Assembly: GCA_900555805.1 (NCBI GenBank)
Contig: USMJ01000062.1
Location: forward strand, 1-6,902
Length of the DNA stretch: 6,902 bases
Reading direction: 5' to 3'
DNA from: an uncultured Oscillospiraceae bacterium
GTDB lineage: Bacteria > Bacillota > Clostridia > Oscillospirales > Acutalibacteraceae
Shown: positions 1 through 6,249 of the stretch, one piece after another
Layout: the number at the start of each line of letters is the position of its first letter
Numbering within the stretch: position 1 is the first letter of the stretch
The notes under the pieces: generated by a model
Database searches by the model: none
What the model was told of the DNA's origin: nothing
What the model saw: only the letters and a program-made list of their open reading frames with translations
Program-made: the position numbers and the translations under genes

Positions 1-60
1 GTGGTTGCTACGAGGAAAAGGGCGTAACGAACATATCGTTTGATAATACTACAGTACGGA
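1..60. other. Unassigned left edge
   Basis: No gene can be assigned here. One plus-strand frame closes with a stop at 25-27 (last residues VVATRKRA). Another stays open from base 3 to a stop at 117-119, but that would read through the terminator hairpin. Either could be the tail of a gene entering from the left and converging on prmA; 60 bases are too few to decide. Confidence 0.3.
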
Positions 61-106
61 AAACAAGCAGAAATTGTGTCTCATTTAGCACAGTTTCTGC
101 TTGTTT
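61..106 (-). terminator. Long hairpin terminator downstream of prmA, possibly bidirectional
   Basis: The arms at 61-73 and 94-106 (AAACAAGCAGAAA and its exact complement) form a perfect 13-bp stem. Inside them, 75-78 can pair with 89-92 around a short loop, with one mismatch or wobble at 74/93. Read on the minus strand, the second arm ends in TTGTTTT, a short U-tract, 26 bases after the prmA stop codon. Read on the plus strand, the stem ends in TTGTTTC, so the hairpin could also stop a gene converging from the left. Its position and shape fit a rho-independent terminator for the GH13-prmA transcript. Confidence 0.75.
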
Positions 107-131
107 CATTAAACTTTAGTATTCGTCCGCC

Positions 132-1061
132 TCACGCTGTCTTTCCGACAACGAAGCAGAGCCAACCGCCTTGCTCATACCTCTCGCGTACCTCAAAACC
201 GTATTCTTTGAAAGCGGCAAGGACGTCGTTTTCTCTTGTGTCTATGATTCCCGAAGTGATGAAAACGCTGTCGGGATTCATGAATTTTCCTGCGTCCTTG
301 CAGAAAAGTATGATAATATCGGCGACAATGTTCGCCACGACAACATCATATTTTCCGCTGACCTTGTCGACGAGATTGCCCTCATATACCGTGAATTTCG
401 GCTCGTCAAAGCCGTTGAGAGAGCCGTTTTCTCTGGCGGTCTTGACGGCGAGCGGGTCAATGTCGACGCCGACCGCTTTCTCCGCGCCGAGCAAAAGCGA
501 AGCGATGGAAAGTATGCCGCTGCCGCAGCCTATGTCGAGGACGGTTTTTCCCTCGGCGACATGTTTTTCGAGCGTTTCAAGGCAGAGCCTCGTCGTGTCG
601 TGGGAGCCTGTTCCGAAAGCGAGACCCGGCTCTATTTTCAGCATTTTTCTGTCGCCGCTCTCGGCTTCGTCTCGCCAAAGCGGCTGAATGAGAAGCTTTT
701 CGCCGACGGGCATCGGGTGAAAATACTGCTTCCAGTTGTTCTCCCAGTCCTCGTTGCGGCAGGCTATGAGGTCTATCTCATTCGGGATTCCCTCCGCGCT
801 GTATCTTTCGCTGAGAAACGCCGCCGCTTCGGCAGGGCTTTCCTCGGGCGAAATGTAGACGTGGACTATCGCCTTGCTCCTGTCTTTTTTGAGAAGCTCC
901 TCTTCTATCAGGTCGATGTGGGCGATCTCCCACGCCTGCTGTTCGAGGTCGGTGTAGTCCTCGATATATATGCCGTATGGCACGACCATTGAGGCTATGT
1001 CTCCGGCTTTTTCGACATTTTCGGAGTCGATAGTGATTCTGACTTCGGTCCATTCGCTCAT
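132..1061 (-). CDS. prmA: Ribosomal protein L11 methyltransferase PrmA
   Basis: This 309-residue protein has the usual PrmA length and should be a cytosolic, SAM-dependent enzyme that methylates amino groups of ribosomal protein uL11. The N-terminal substrate-recognition domain covers about residues 1-100. The family segment NEDWENNWKQYF lies at 103-114, and PGLAFGTGSHDTT at 145-157 is the PrmA loop (E. coli has GTGTHPTT). The SAM-binding motif VLDIGCGSG is at 174-182, the acidic motif GVDIDP at 198-203 and VVANIVAD at 241-248. Its ATG overlaps the stop of the upstream GH13 gene in ATGA, and an AAGGAGG ribosome binding site (1069-1075) sits 7 bases before it inside that gene, so translation is probably coupled. 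In many Firmicutes prmA is followed by rsmE; here a terminator follows directly. The product call is very secure. Confidence 0.97.
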   Translation of the reverse strand: MSEWTEVRITIDSENVEKAGDIASMVVPYGIYIEDYTDLEQQAWEIAHIDLIEEELLKKDRSKAIVHVYISPEESPAEAAAFLSERYSAEGIPNEIDLIACRNEDWENNWKQYFHPMPVGEKLLIQPLWRDEAESGDRKMLKIEPGLAFGTGSHDTTRLCLETLEKHVAEGKTVLDIGCGSGILSIASLLLGAEKAVGVDIDPLAVKTARENGSLNGFDEPKFTVYEGNLVDKVSGKYDVVVANIVADIIILFCKDAGKFMNPDSVFITSGIIDTRENDVLAAFKEYGFEVRERYEQGGWLCFVVGKTA

Positions 1062-2935
1062 ATTTTTTCCTCCTTGATTTCAAGTATAGCCGCCGACAGC
1101 GCAGGGATATATACGCCTGTTTCGCCCATTTCTCCGTCGAAGTACACGCAGGCTTTCTGCCACTTACGACTGAGTTCATAGGTTATGGCGTGTTCGTTTC
1201 TGTTGGCGATAACCATGATCTCTTTTTCGTCTTTTTTTCTGATATAAGCTATACACGAATCCTTTTCGCTGACAGGTACAAACGAACCGTCTGCGAAGAG
1301 GTCATGCTGTCTTCGGAACTTGCCGAGTTCTTGATATCGGCTTATAAGTTCGGCGTTCTCTCTTCCCCAAGGGTAGCATTTTCTGTTGAACGGGTCTTTA
1401 TAGCCCTGCACACCTGCCTCGTCGCCGTAGTAAAGCGACGGAACGCCCGGGAGAGTATACTGGATTATGCTCGCAAGTTTCAGAAGCTTAACGCCCCTTG
1501 CGTATTCTTCGTCCGAGAGATATCTCCCCGACTGCCACGGTCTGCCTCTGTTTTCGCAGCTTTCGCCCGCAAGCCTTGTTATGGCTCTCGCGGTGTCGTG
1601 AGTGCCGATATGATTCATCAGAACATTGACGACCTGCGGCGGATAGTTTTCGAGTATGGTCATTATCTTATCCGTAAAGCCCTCGGCGACGCCGTTTCTG
1701 ACGAAATCTATAACCGCGTCGGCGAACGGGTAGTTCATCACGCTGTCGAGCTGGTCGCCTAAAAGATACCGTCTTCTCTCGCCGTAGCTTGACTTGTTGG
1801 ACGCGTCCTCCCACACTTCGCCGAGAATGAGAGCGTCTTTGTTTTCCGCCTTGACGGCTTTCCTGAATGAATCGAGGAATTTGTCGGGAAGCTCGTCCGC
1901 GACATCGAGCCGCCAGCCTTTTATCCCGGCTTTGATCCACTTTCTCGCGATACCGTTTTCGCCCGATATGAAGTCGATGAAGCCGTCGTTCGTCTCGTCG
2001 ACCTCGGGCAGGATATCTATCCCCCACCACGAATCATATTTGTCGGGGAATTCCTCAAATTTATACCAGCCGAAGTAAGGCGAGTTTTTGGACTGATAGG
2101 CGCCGACGGAATCATATCTTCCGTATTTGTTGAAATAAACGCTGTCGTCACCCGTATGGCTGAAAACGCCGTCCAAAATTACGCTGATACCGTATTTTTC
2201 CGCCTCATTACACAGCTCGGTCAGATCTTTTTCGCCGCCGAGCAGAGGATCTATCCTCGAGTAGTCAGCCGTGTCGTACCTATGATTGGAATTGGCTTCA
2301 AAAATCGGATTAAGATAAATACAGCTCACACCGAGCGAATGAAGATATCCGAGCTTTTCGCGTATGCCCTCAAGATCGCCGCCGAAATAGTCGTTGTTTT
2401 TCACCTTTCCGTTTTCGTCGGGCTTCCAGAACGGTTCGCCGTCGGGATCGGTTCGAATTATCCTGTCTTTAGGTACACCGTGCTTCGTGCTGCCCGATGA
2501 GTGAAATCTGTCGGGGAAGATCTGATAGATAATTCCGCCTTTTAGCCAGTCGGGCGTCGTGAAATCCTTGGAATAGACGGTCATCTGGAAGTCCTTGCCC
2601 ATGGCGTTTATCGTCCCTATTCCGCCGCCGTAGTTCGTGATATAGTTCACGCCCCACGGGGTGTAGCACTCGAAGCGATACCAGCAAAGTCCGGGTTCGG
2701 TCGGCGTGTAGTCGAGGGTCCACCACTCCTCGTTTTCGCCCTCCATTCTAAGCCACTCGAAGCGGTTATAGAAGCCCTGTTCGAACGTTTCCCTGTCATT
2801 TCTCACAACAAGTGATACGCCCGTGCATTTCATTTCGCGGGGCAGGACGACGTTGAACGTGACCGTTTCGCCCTGTTTTATGGCTCCGAACTTTGATTTG
2901 TGAAGTGTGTTTCTTGAGTTGAACGGTATATACAT
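1058..2935 (-). CDS. GH13 alpha-glucan hydrolase (neopullulanase / cyclomaltodextrinase type)
   Basis: This 625-residue enzyme should hydrolyse alpha-glucosidic bonds in maltodextrins, cyclodextrins or pullulan fragments. It has no signal peptide, so it probably works in the cytosol on imported oligosaccharides. Residues 1-125 form a beta-rich N-terminal domain as in neopullulanases, the (beta/alpha)8 barrel spans about 130-530, and a beta C-terminal domain follows. GH13 regions are visible: region I DGVFSHT (255-261); region II GWRLDVADE with nucleophile D344; region III GEVWED with acid/base E373; region IV GTHDTAR with D447. NHRYDTADY (218-226) and GVPSLYYGDEAG (497-508) also fit the neopullulanase/cyclomaltodextrinase group. 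LPEVD at 309-313 stands where that group usually has MPKLN, so the exact subfamily and substrate are uncertain. The start is secure: TGA lies directly upstream in frame, and GAAAGGAAG precedes the ATG by about 10-12 bases, a slightly long spacing. prmA follows with a 4-bp overlap. Confidence 0.93.
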   Translation of the reverse strand: MYIPFNSRNTLHKSKFGAIKQGETVTFNVVLPREMKCTGVSLVVRNDRETFEQGFYNRFEWLRMEGENEEWWTLDYTPTEPGLCWYRFECYTPWGVNYITNYGGGIGTINAMGKDFQMTVYSKDFTTPDWLKGGIIYQIFPDRFHSSGSTKHGVPKDRIIRTDPDGEPFWKPDENGKVKNNDYFGGDLEGIREKLGYLHSLGVSCIYLNPIFEANSNHRYDTADYSRIDPLLGGEKDLTELCNEAEKYGISVILDGVFSHTGDDSVYFNKYGRYDSVGAYQSKNSPYFGWYKFEEFPDKYDSWWGIDILPEVDETNDGFIDFISGENGIARKWIKAGIKGWRLDVADELPDKFLDSFRKAVKAENKDALILGEVWEDASNKSSYGERRRYLLGDQLDSVMNYPFADAVIDFVRNGVAEGFTDKIMTILENYPPQVVNVLMNHIGTHDTARAITRLAGESCENRGRPWQSGRYLSDEEYARGVKLLKLASIIQYTLPGVPSLYYGDEAGVQGYKDPFNRKCYPWGRENAELISRYQELGKFRRQHDLFADGSFVPVSEKDSCIAYIRKKDEKEIMVIANRNEHAITYELSRKWQKACVYFDGEMGETGVYIPALSAAILEIKEEKI

Positions 2936-2960
2936 TCAGGCAGTTCTTCCTTTCGTTAAG

Positions 2961-2981
2961 CATTCGGTGCAAATCCGAATG
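2961..2981. repeat. Perfect 7-bp inverted repeat upstream of the GH13 gene
   Basis: CATTCGG-N7-CCGAATG is a perfect inverted repeat 25 bases upstream of the GH13 start codon and 6 bases upstream of its ribosome binding site. It could be a DNA operator for a sugar-responsive regulator or an RNA hairpin in the GH13 leader. There is no T-run at its foot, so it does not look like a terminator. A smaller inverted repeat, GCGC-N5-GCGC (2989-3001), lies next to it. The function is inferred; only the symmetry is seen. Confidence 0.5.
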
Positions 2982-3011
2982 TACCTATGCGCTATGAGCG
3001 CAAGACACCGC

Positions 3012-3040
3012 AATATCGGTATAATTTCGGCGTAAATCAA
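3012..3040 (-). promoter_or_regulatory. Candidate promoter for the GH13-prmA operon
   Basis: On the minus strand TTGATT (3035-3040) and GATATT (3012-3017) are separated by exactly 17 bases; each matches the sigma-70/SigA consensus at four of six positions. Transcription would start near 3005 and give a leader of about 70 bases that contains the 2961-2981 inverted repeat. This is a by-eye match in an AT-rich stretch and is weak evidence. Confidence 0.3.
3020..3025 (+). promoter_or_regulatory. Candidate -10 box for the DUF4830-like gene
   Basis: A perfect TATAAT occurs on the plus strand, but no recognisable -35 element lies 16-19 bases upstream and there is no TG extension. If used, it would give a leader of about 115 bases containing the hairpins at 3059-3141. 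It overlaps the spacer of the candidate GH13 promoter on the other strand, so the two divergent promoters would compete for polymerase. Confidence 0.3.
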
Positions 3041-3058
3041 ATATATATTTAGTACCGC

Positions 3059-3141
3059 CCCGATTCGGGCGAAGCTGAATCACGCCTTATTCGGCTACGG
3101 TAAGGTGTTGCGATATGTAATCTTTGTAGCCGGAAAGGCGT
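3059..3141 (+). promoter_or_regulatory. Structured 5' leader that sequesters the ribosome binding site
   Basis: Bases 3082-3088 (ACGCCTT) pair with 3135-3141 (AAGGCGT). After a single bulged A at 3089, 3090-3098 pair with 3126-3134 (core CGGCTAC/GTAGCCG, plus one G-U and one U-A pair). This gives 16 pairs closed by a 27-base loop. The only ribosome binding site of the next gene, GGAAAGG (3132-3138, 10 bases before the ATG), lies wholly in the 3' arm. No U-tract follows, so it is not a terminator. A small hairpin CCCG-ATT-CGGG (3059-3069) precedes it. The arrangement suggests translational control by a ligand, protein or temperature. I could not match it to a known riboswitch class, and it could be a chance or DNA-level palindrome. 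Confidence 0.5.
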
Positions 3142-3148
3142 AATAATT

Positions 3149-3784
3149 ATGTTTGTCGTTTCATTAAAAAGAGACAATATCAAAAAGATAATCGTCGGCG
3201 CGCTGATAGCCGTTATAGTTATCGTCGGCGTGTATTTTCTTCTGACGGGCAGTTCCGACGGCGAAGATGACACAGCCACCAAAAACGGCATAAGCATGAA
3301 AGCCGCCGACAACAAGGACAGAATAGCTTTTCTTTCGCAGTTCGGCTGGGAGGTCACGGAGGACCCGATAGAGGTCTCGGAGGTGATAATCCCCGACGAA
3401 TTCGATGAAACATACGAAAAGTATAACGAGATTCAAAAGGAACAGAATCTCGACCTCTCCGGCTATAAGGGCAAGAGGGTCAAAAAGTGGACATATGAGA
3501 TAAAAAACTATCCGTCGCATGAAAACTCGGACGGGATCATAAGAGCGAACATTCTTGTCTTTGACGGCGTTGTCATAGGCGGCGACGTATGCAGCATAGA
3601 GCTTGACGGCTTCATGCATACCTTCGCTTTCCCTGATAAACAGACCGTAAAGGCAGAAGAAAGTTCGAGTAAATCTGTCCAAAGTGAGACAAATTCGGCG
3701 AGCGAAAGCAAGGTTTCAACCGCGCTGACTTCCGACCCGAGCGTCGCTCAAAGCCAAAACACCGAGGTGCCGACTAAAAATTAA
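3149..3784 (+). CDS. Membrane-anchored DUF4830-like protein of unknown function
   Basis: This 211-residue protein has a basic N-terminus (KRDNIKK, 7-13), one strongly hydrophobic segment at about 14-32 that should act as an uncleaved anchor or signal segment, and a mostly outside globular region at about 55-162. RIAFLSQFGWEV (58-69), the IIPDEFDETYEKYNEIQ stretch (80-96), an RVKKWTYEI strand (110-118) and IGGDVCSIELDGFMH (143-157) resemble the DUF4830 family of Clostridia as I recall it; this was not searched. There is no lipobox cysteine. Residues 169-211 are a Ser/Thr/Glu-rich, probably disordered tail. The ATG is forced: the frame is stopped at 3101-3103 with no start codon between, and the next Met is residue 50. 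It is the only plus-strand gene, divergent from GH13 and convergent with hflX. The role is unknown. Confidence 0.85.
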   Translation: MFVVSLKRDNIKKIIVGALIAVIVIVGVYFLLTGSSDGEDDTATKNGISMKAADNKDRIAFLSQFGWEVTEDPIEVSEVIIPDEFDETYEKYNEIQKEQNLDLSGYKGKRVKKWTYEIKNYPSHENSDGIIRANILVFDGVVIGGDVCSIELDGFMHTFAFPDKQTVKAEESSSKSVQSETNSASESKVSTALTSDPSVAQSQNTEVPTKN

Positions 3785-3808
3785 GCAGTCACATACCCGT
3801 ACCTTAAA

Positions 3809-5065
3809 TCAAAATACCTGTAAGACCCAGTCCTTGTATTTTTCTAAAACATCTATATCGACCGTCACGACCATTCTCAGACCGTTTTCTGTGTATTCCT
3901 CCTCGTAAACAGCGCCGTCGCGGCGGATCATGGCTGCCACGCCGCCGCTCGAGAACGGGATAAGCAGTTCAGCTTTCCGCCTTGTCGGCGGCAGTTGGGC
4001 TGCGATCTCGTTTAACAGGGCGTCAACACCCCTGCCCTCGAGGGCGGAGATCATGACGGTTTTCCCGAAAGTCGGCAGGGCGTAAACATCGCCGATAAGG
4101 TCGCATTTATTCATGACGGAAATTATCGGCTTGCCGATACAGCCGAGTTCCTCAAGGAGCTTTCTCGTCACTTCGAGGTGTTCATTGCAGTGTTCGTCGC
4201 TTGCGTCGCAGACATTCAAAATGACTGTGGCGCTGCTCGCTTCCTCCAAGGTCGACTTGAACGCTTCGACAAGATTATGCGGCAGACGGCGGACAAGTCC
4301 GACCGTGTCTATGAGCATAACCGTTCTTCCGTCGGGCAGCTCGAGCGCCCTCGAAGTCGGGTCGAGCGTAGCGAAAAGCTTATTTTCCGCGAGAACTCCT
4401 GCGTTCGTCAGACAGTTCATGAGGGTGCTTTTTCCCGCGTTGGTATAGCCGACAATGGCGACTGTCTGAATGCCGTCTTTTTCGCGGCGCTGTCTGTGTC
4501 TGTCACGCCGCTTTTCGACCTCTTTAAGCTCCTGCTCGAGAGCCTGAATTCTTCGTCTTATGTGTCTTTTATCGCTTTCAAGCTTTGTTTCGCCCGGACC
4601 CCGCGTTCCTATTCCGCCGCCGAGTCTCGACATTTCCGTTCCCTTTCCGCCGAGTCTCGGAAGAGCGTATTTAAGCTGCGCCAATTCGACCTGGAGCTTG
4701 CCCTCGCCCGATCTCGCCCGAGCGGCGAAGATGTCGAGGATAAGCGTTGTTCTGTCGATAACTCTCGTTCCCGTCAGCGCTTCGAGATTTCTCTGCTGTG
4801 ACGGGGTCAACTCGCTGTCGAATATCAGCAGATCGACTTCGTGAGAAGCGATAAAGCCGATTATTTCGCTGAGCTTTCCCCTGCCGACGAAGGTCGCCGC
4901 CTCGGGGCGCTCCTTTTTCTGTATGACCTTCGCGATGACCTGAGCCCCGGCTGTTTCGGCGAGTTCTGCAAGCTCGTCTATCGAAACCTCGGCGTCAAAG
5001 TCGCCCGTGTCGACGCTTATGAGCATAGCCTGCTCGGGAGCTGTTCTGTTTTCATAAAGCTGCAT
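3809..5065 (-). CDS. hflX: Ribosome-associated GTPase HflX
   Basis: HflX is a GTPase that binds the 50S subunit and, in studied bacteria, splits or rescues stalled ribosomes during heat or antibiotic stress. This 418-residue protein has the expected domains. The N-terminal HflX domain covers about 1-180, with VGRGKLSEI (60-68), the VIDRTTLILDIFAARA block (102-117), LGGGIGTRGPGETKLE (148-163) and a helical coiled linker at 165-195. In the G domain G1 is GYTNAGKST (206-214), G2 lies in TLDPT (233-237), G3 is DTVG (253-256), G4 is NKCD (319-322) and G5 is SAL (340-342). A C-terminal domain follows. The start has an excellent AGGAGG site (5071-5076) 5 bases upstream and an in-frame TAG eight codons upstream. 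It lies downstream of a terminator, so it probably has its own promoter; TATCAT (5089-5094) is a possible -10 box without a good -35. Confidence 0.97.
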   Translation of the reverse strand: MQLYENRTAPEQAMLISVDTGDFDAEVSIDELAELAETAGAQVIAKVIQKKERPEAATFVGRGKLSEIIGFIASHEVDLLIFDSELTPSQQRNLEALTGTRVIDRTTLILDIFAARARSGEGKLQVELAQLKYALPRLGGKGTEMSRLGGGIGTRGPGETKLESDKRHIRRRIQALEQELKEVEKRRDRHRQRREKDGIQTVAIVGYTNAGKSTLMNCLTNAGVLAENKLFATLDPTSRALELPDGRTVMLIDTVGLVRRLPHNLVEAFKSTLEEASSATVILNVCDASDEHCNEHLEVTRKLLEELGCIGKPIISVMNKCDLIGDVYALPTFGKTVMISALEGRGVDALLNEIAAQLPPTRRKAELLIPFSSGGVAAMIRRDGAVYEEEYTENGLRMVVTVDIDVLEKYKDWVLQVF

Positions 5066-5118
5066 AATTACCTCCTGATTTCGCCGCTATGATAAGCGTA
5101 AACTTCTTGCGCAGAGTG

Positions 5119-5148
5119 AAAAAGCGTCGCCGATTTTTGGCGGCGCTT
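5119..5148 (-). terminator. Terminator downstream of the aminopeptidase P gene
   Basis: The arms 5122-5131 and 5139-5148 form a 10-bp GC-rich stem with one G-T wobble and a 7-base AT-rich loop. On the minus strand the stem ends in CTTTTTC, a U-tract, about 20 bases after the peptidase stop codon. On the plus strand it is followed by CTTTATTTG, so it could act weakly both ways. It separates the yqeG-peptidase unit from hflX. Confidence 0.8.
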
Positions 5149-5167
5149 CTTTATTTGTATAGTTTGA

Positions 5168-6238
5168 TCAGCCCTCGATGACAATAAGTTCTTTCGGGCA
5201 TTCGGTCAGATTTCTGTAGCCGTCGGGCGTGATGAACGCCATGTCCTCGATTCTGACGCCGAACTTTCCGGGGATGTATATACCCGGTTCGTCGGTGATG
5301 AGATAGCCCGGTTCGAGAGTTTTCTTGCCCAGGGGTGAAACTCTCGGTTCTTCGTGAATTTCGACGCCTACGCCGTGACCGAGACCGTGGCCGAAGTATT
5401 CGCCGTAACCTGCCTCTTTTATAACGTCCCGCGCCGCCTTATCGACTTCGCTGCAGGGTACACCGGGTTTCATCGCGTCGAAGCCTGCGCTCTGAGCCTT
5501 GAGAACCGTCTTATAAACCGCGCGCATCTCGTCCGTCACATATCCGACTGCGATCGTACGGGTCATATCGCTGTGATAGCCGCCGACGACAGCGCCGTAG
5601 TCCATTGTGATAAAGTCGCCGGCTTTAATCTTTCTTTCGCCGGGTACGCCGTGCGGCATCGAAGTCTTTTCGCCGCTGACGGCTATCGTCTCGAAGGAGA
5701 GCGCCTCGGCGCCGTTTCTCAGCATGAAGTAGTCAAGCTCAAGCCCGATCTCTCTTTCGGTCATGCCGATCTTTATAAAGCCGAGCATATGCTCGAACGC
5801 TTTTTCGGCTATTCTCTGCGCTTTGACGACGAGGTCTATTTCTTCTTCATTTTTGATTATTCTGATTGAGTCGATCGCTTCGTCAAGTTCGTTATCCGTG
5901 ACGAATTCAACGTCAAGGCTCGAAGCGAAACGGGCGAGATCGGCGAGTGTGAGCCTGCCGGCTTCGACGGCGAGTTTCTTTATGCCGAGCTTTTCGATGA
6001 CGGGCTCGATGCTCTTTTTGATGCTCTCGAAGAGAACTATCTCGTCGCATTCCCTGCACTGGGCGTTCGCCGCCTCGATATATCTGCTGTCGGTGAGGAA
6101 AACCGACTTTTCGCCTGTTACGATCAGAAAACCGTCGGTTGACGGAAACGCCGTGAAATATCTTCTGTTCTCTTCGCTGACTATGAGAGCCGCGAAATCT
6201 TTGTTCTTAAGAAAATTTTTAAGCTTTTGTGTGTTCAT
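5168..6238 (-). CDS. Aminopeptidase P family metallopeptidase (Xaa-Pro peptidase, M24B)
   Basis: This 356-residue cytosolic enzyme should cleave the Xaa-Pro bond at the N-terminus of peptides or in dipeptides, releasing amino acids for reuse. The creatinase-like N-terminal domain covers about 1-125 and the pita-bread catalytic domain about 130-352. All five di-metal ligands are visible: D213 in TMDYG, D224 in HSDMTRT, H288 in GHGLGHGVG, E317 in TDEPGIY and E331 in VRIED. The conserved H295 in EIHEEP lies seven residues after H288, as in E. coli PepP. Its length is that of the short Bacillus YqhT-like group and not the roughly 440 residues of E. coli PepP; aminopeptidase and Xaa-Pro dipeptidase cannot be told apart from sequence. 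AGGAGAGG (6244-6251) precedes the ATG by 5 bases and overlaps the yqeG stop, so the two genes form an operon. Confidence 0.95.
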   Translation of the reverse strand: MNTQKLKNFLKNKDFAALIVSEENRRYFTAFPSTDGFLIVTGEKSVFLTDSRYIEAANAQCRECDEIVLFESIKKSIEPVIEKLGIKKLAVEAGRLTLADLARFASSLDVEFVTDNELDEAIDSIRIIKNEEEIDLVVKAQRIAEKAFEHMLGFIKIGMTEREIGLELDYFMLRNGAEALSFETIAVSGEKTSMPHGVPGERKIKAGDFITMDYGAVVGGYHSDMTRTIAVGYVTDEMRAVYKTVLKAQSAGFDAMKPGVPCSEVDKAARDVIKEAGYGEYFGHGLGHGVGVEIHEEPRVSPLGKKTLEPGYLITDEPGIYIPGKFGVRIEDMAFITPDGYRNLTECPKELIVIEG

Positions 6239-6249
6239 GTTTACCTCTC

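Noticed and set aside
171..992. Long plus-strand open frame (273 codons) opposite prmA
   Set aside because: It lies entirely antisense to a complete prmA with all family motifs, has no recognisable domain, and is explained by the base composition of the opposite strand.
2964..2981. Possible CcpA-type cre site near the GH13 start
   Set aside because: The minus-strand sequence TTGCACCGAATGCT fits the cre consensus only if one base is inserted, so it is not a real match.
3041..3049. ATATATATT as a -10 box for either divergent gene
   Set aside because: No -35-like sequence lies at 16-18 bases on either strand; the match reflects AT-richness.
3083..3140. Reading the 3082-3141 hairpin as a terminator
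   Set aside because: Neither strand has a U-tract after the stem, and the 3' arm contains the ribosome binding site of the following gene.
3049..3357. Minus-strand open frame of 102 codons spanning the divergent intergenic region
   Set aside because: It runs through the hairpin leader and antisense to the membrane-segment coding region, with no ribosome binding site or recognisable domain.
4178..4801. Plus-strand open frame of 207 codons opposite hflX
   Set aside because: It is antisense to an intact HflX with all G motifs, shows no known domain, and has the Ser/Arg-rich composition expected of an out-of-frame reading.
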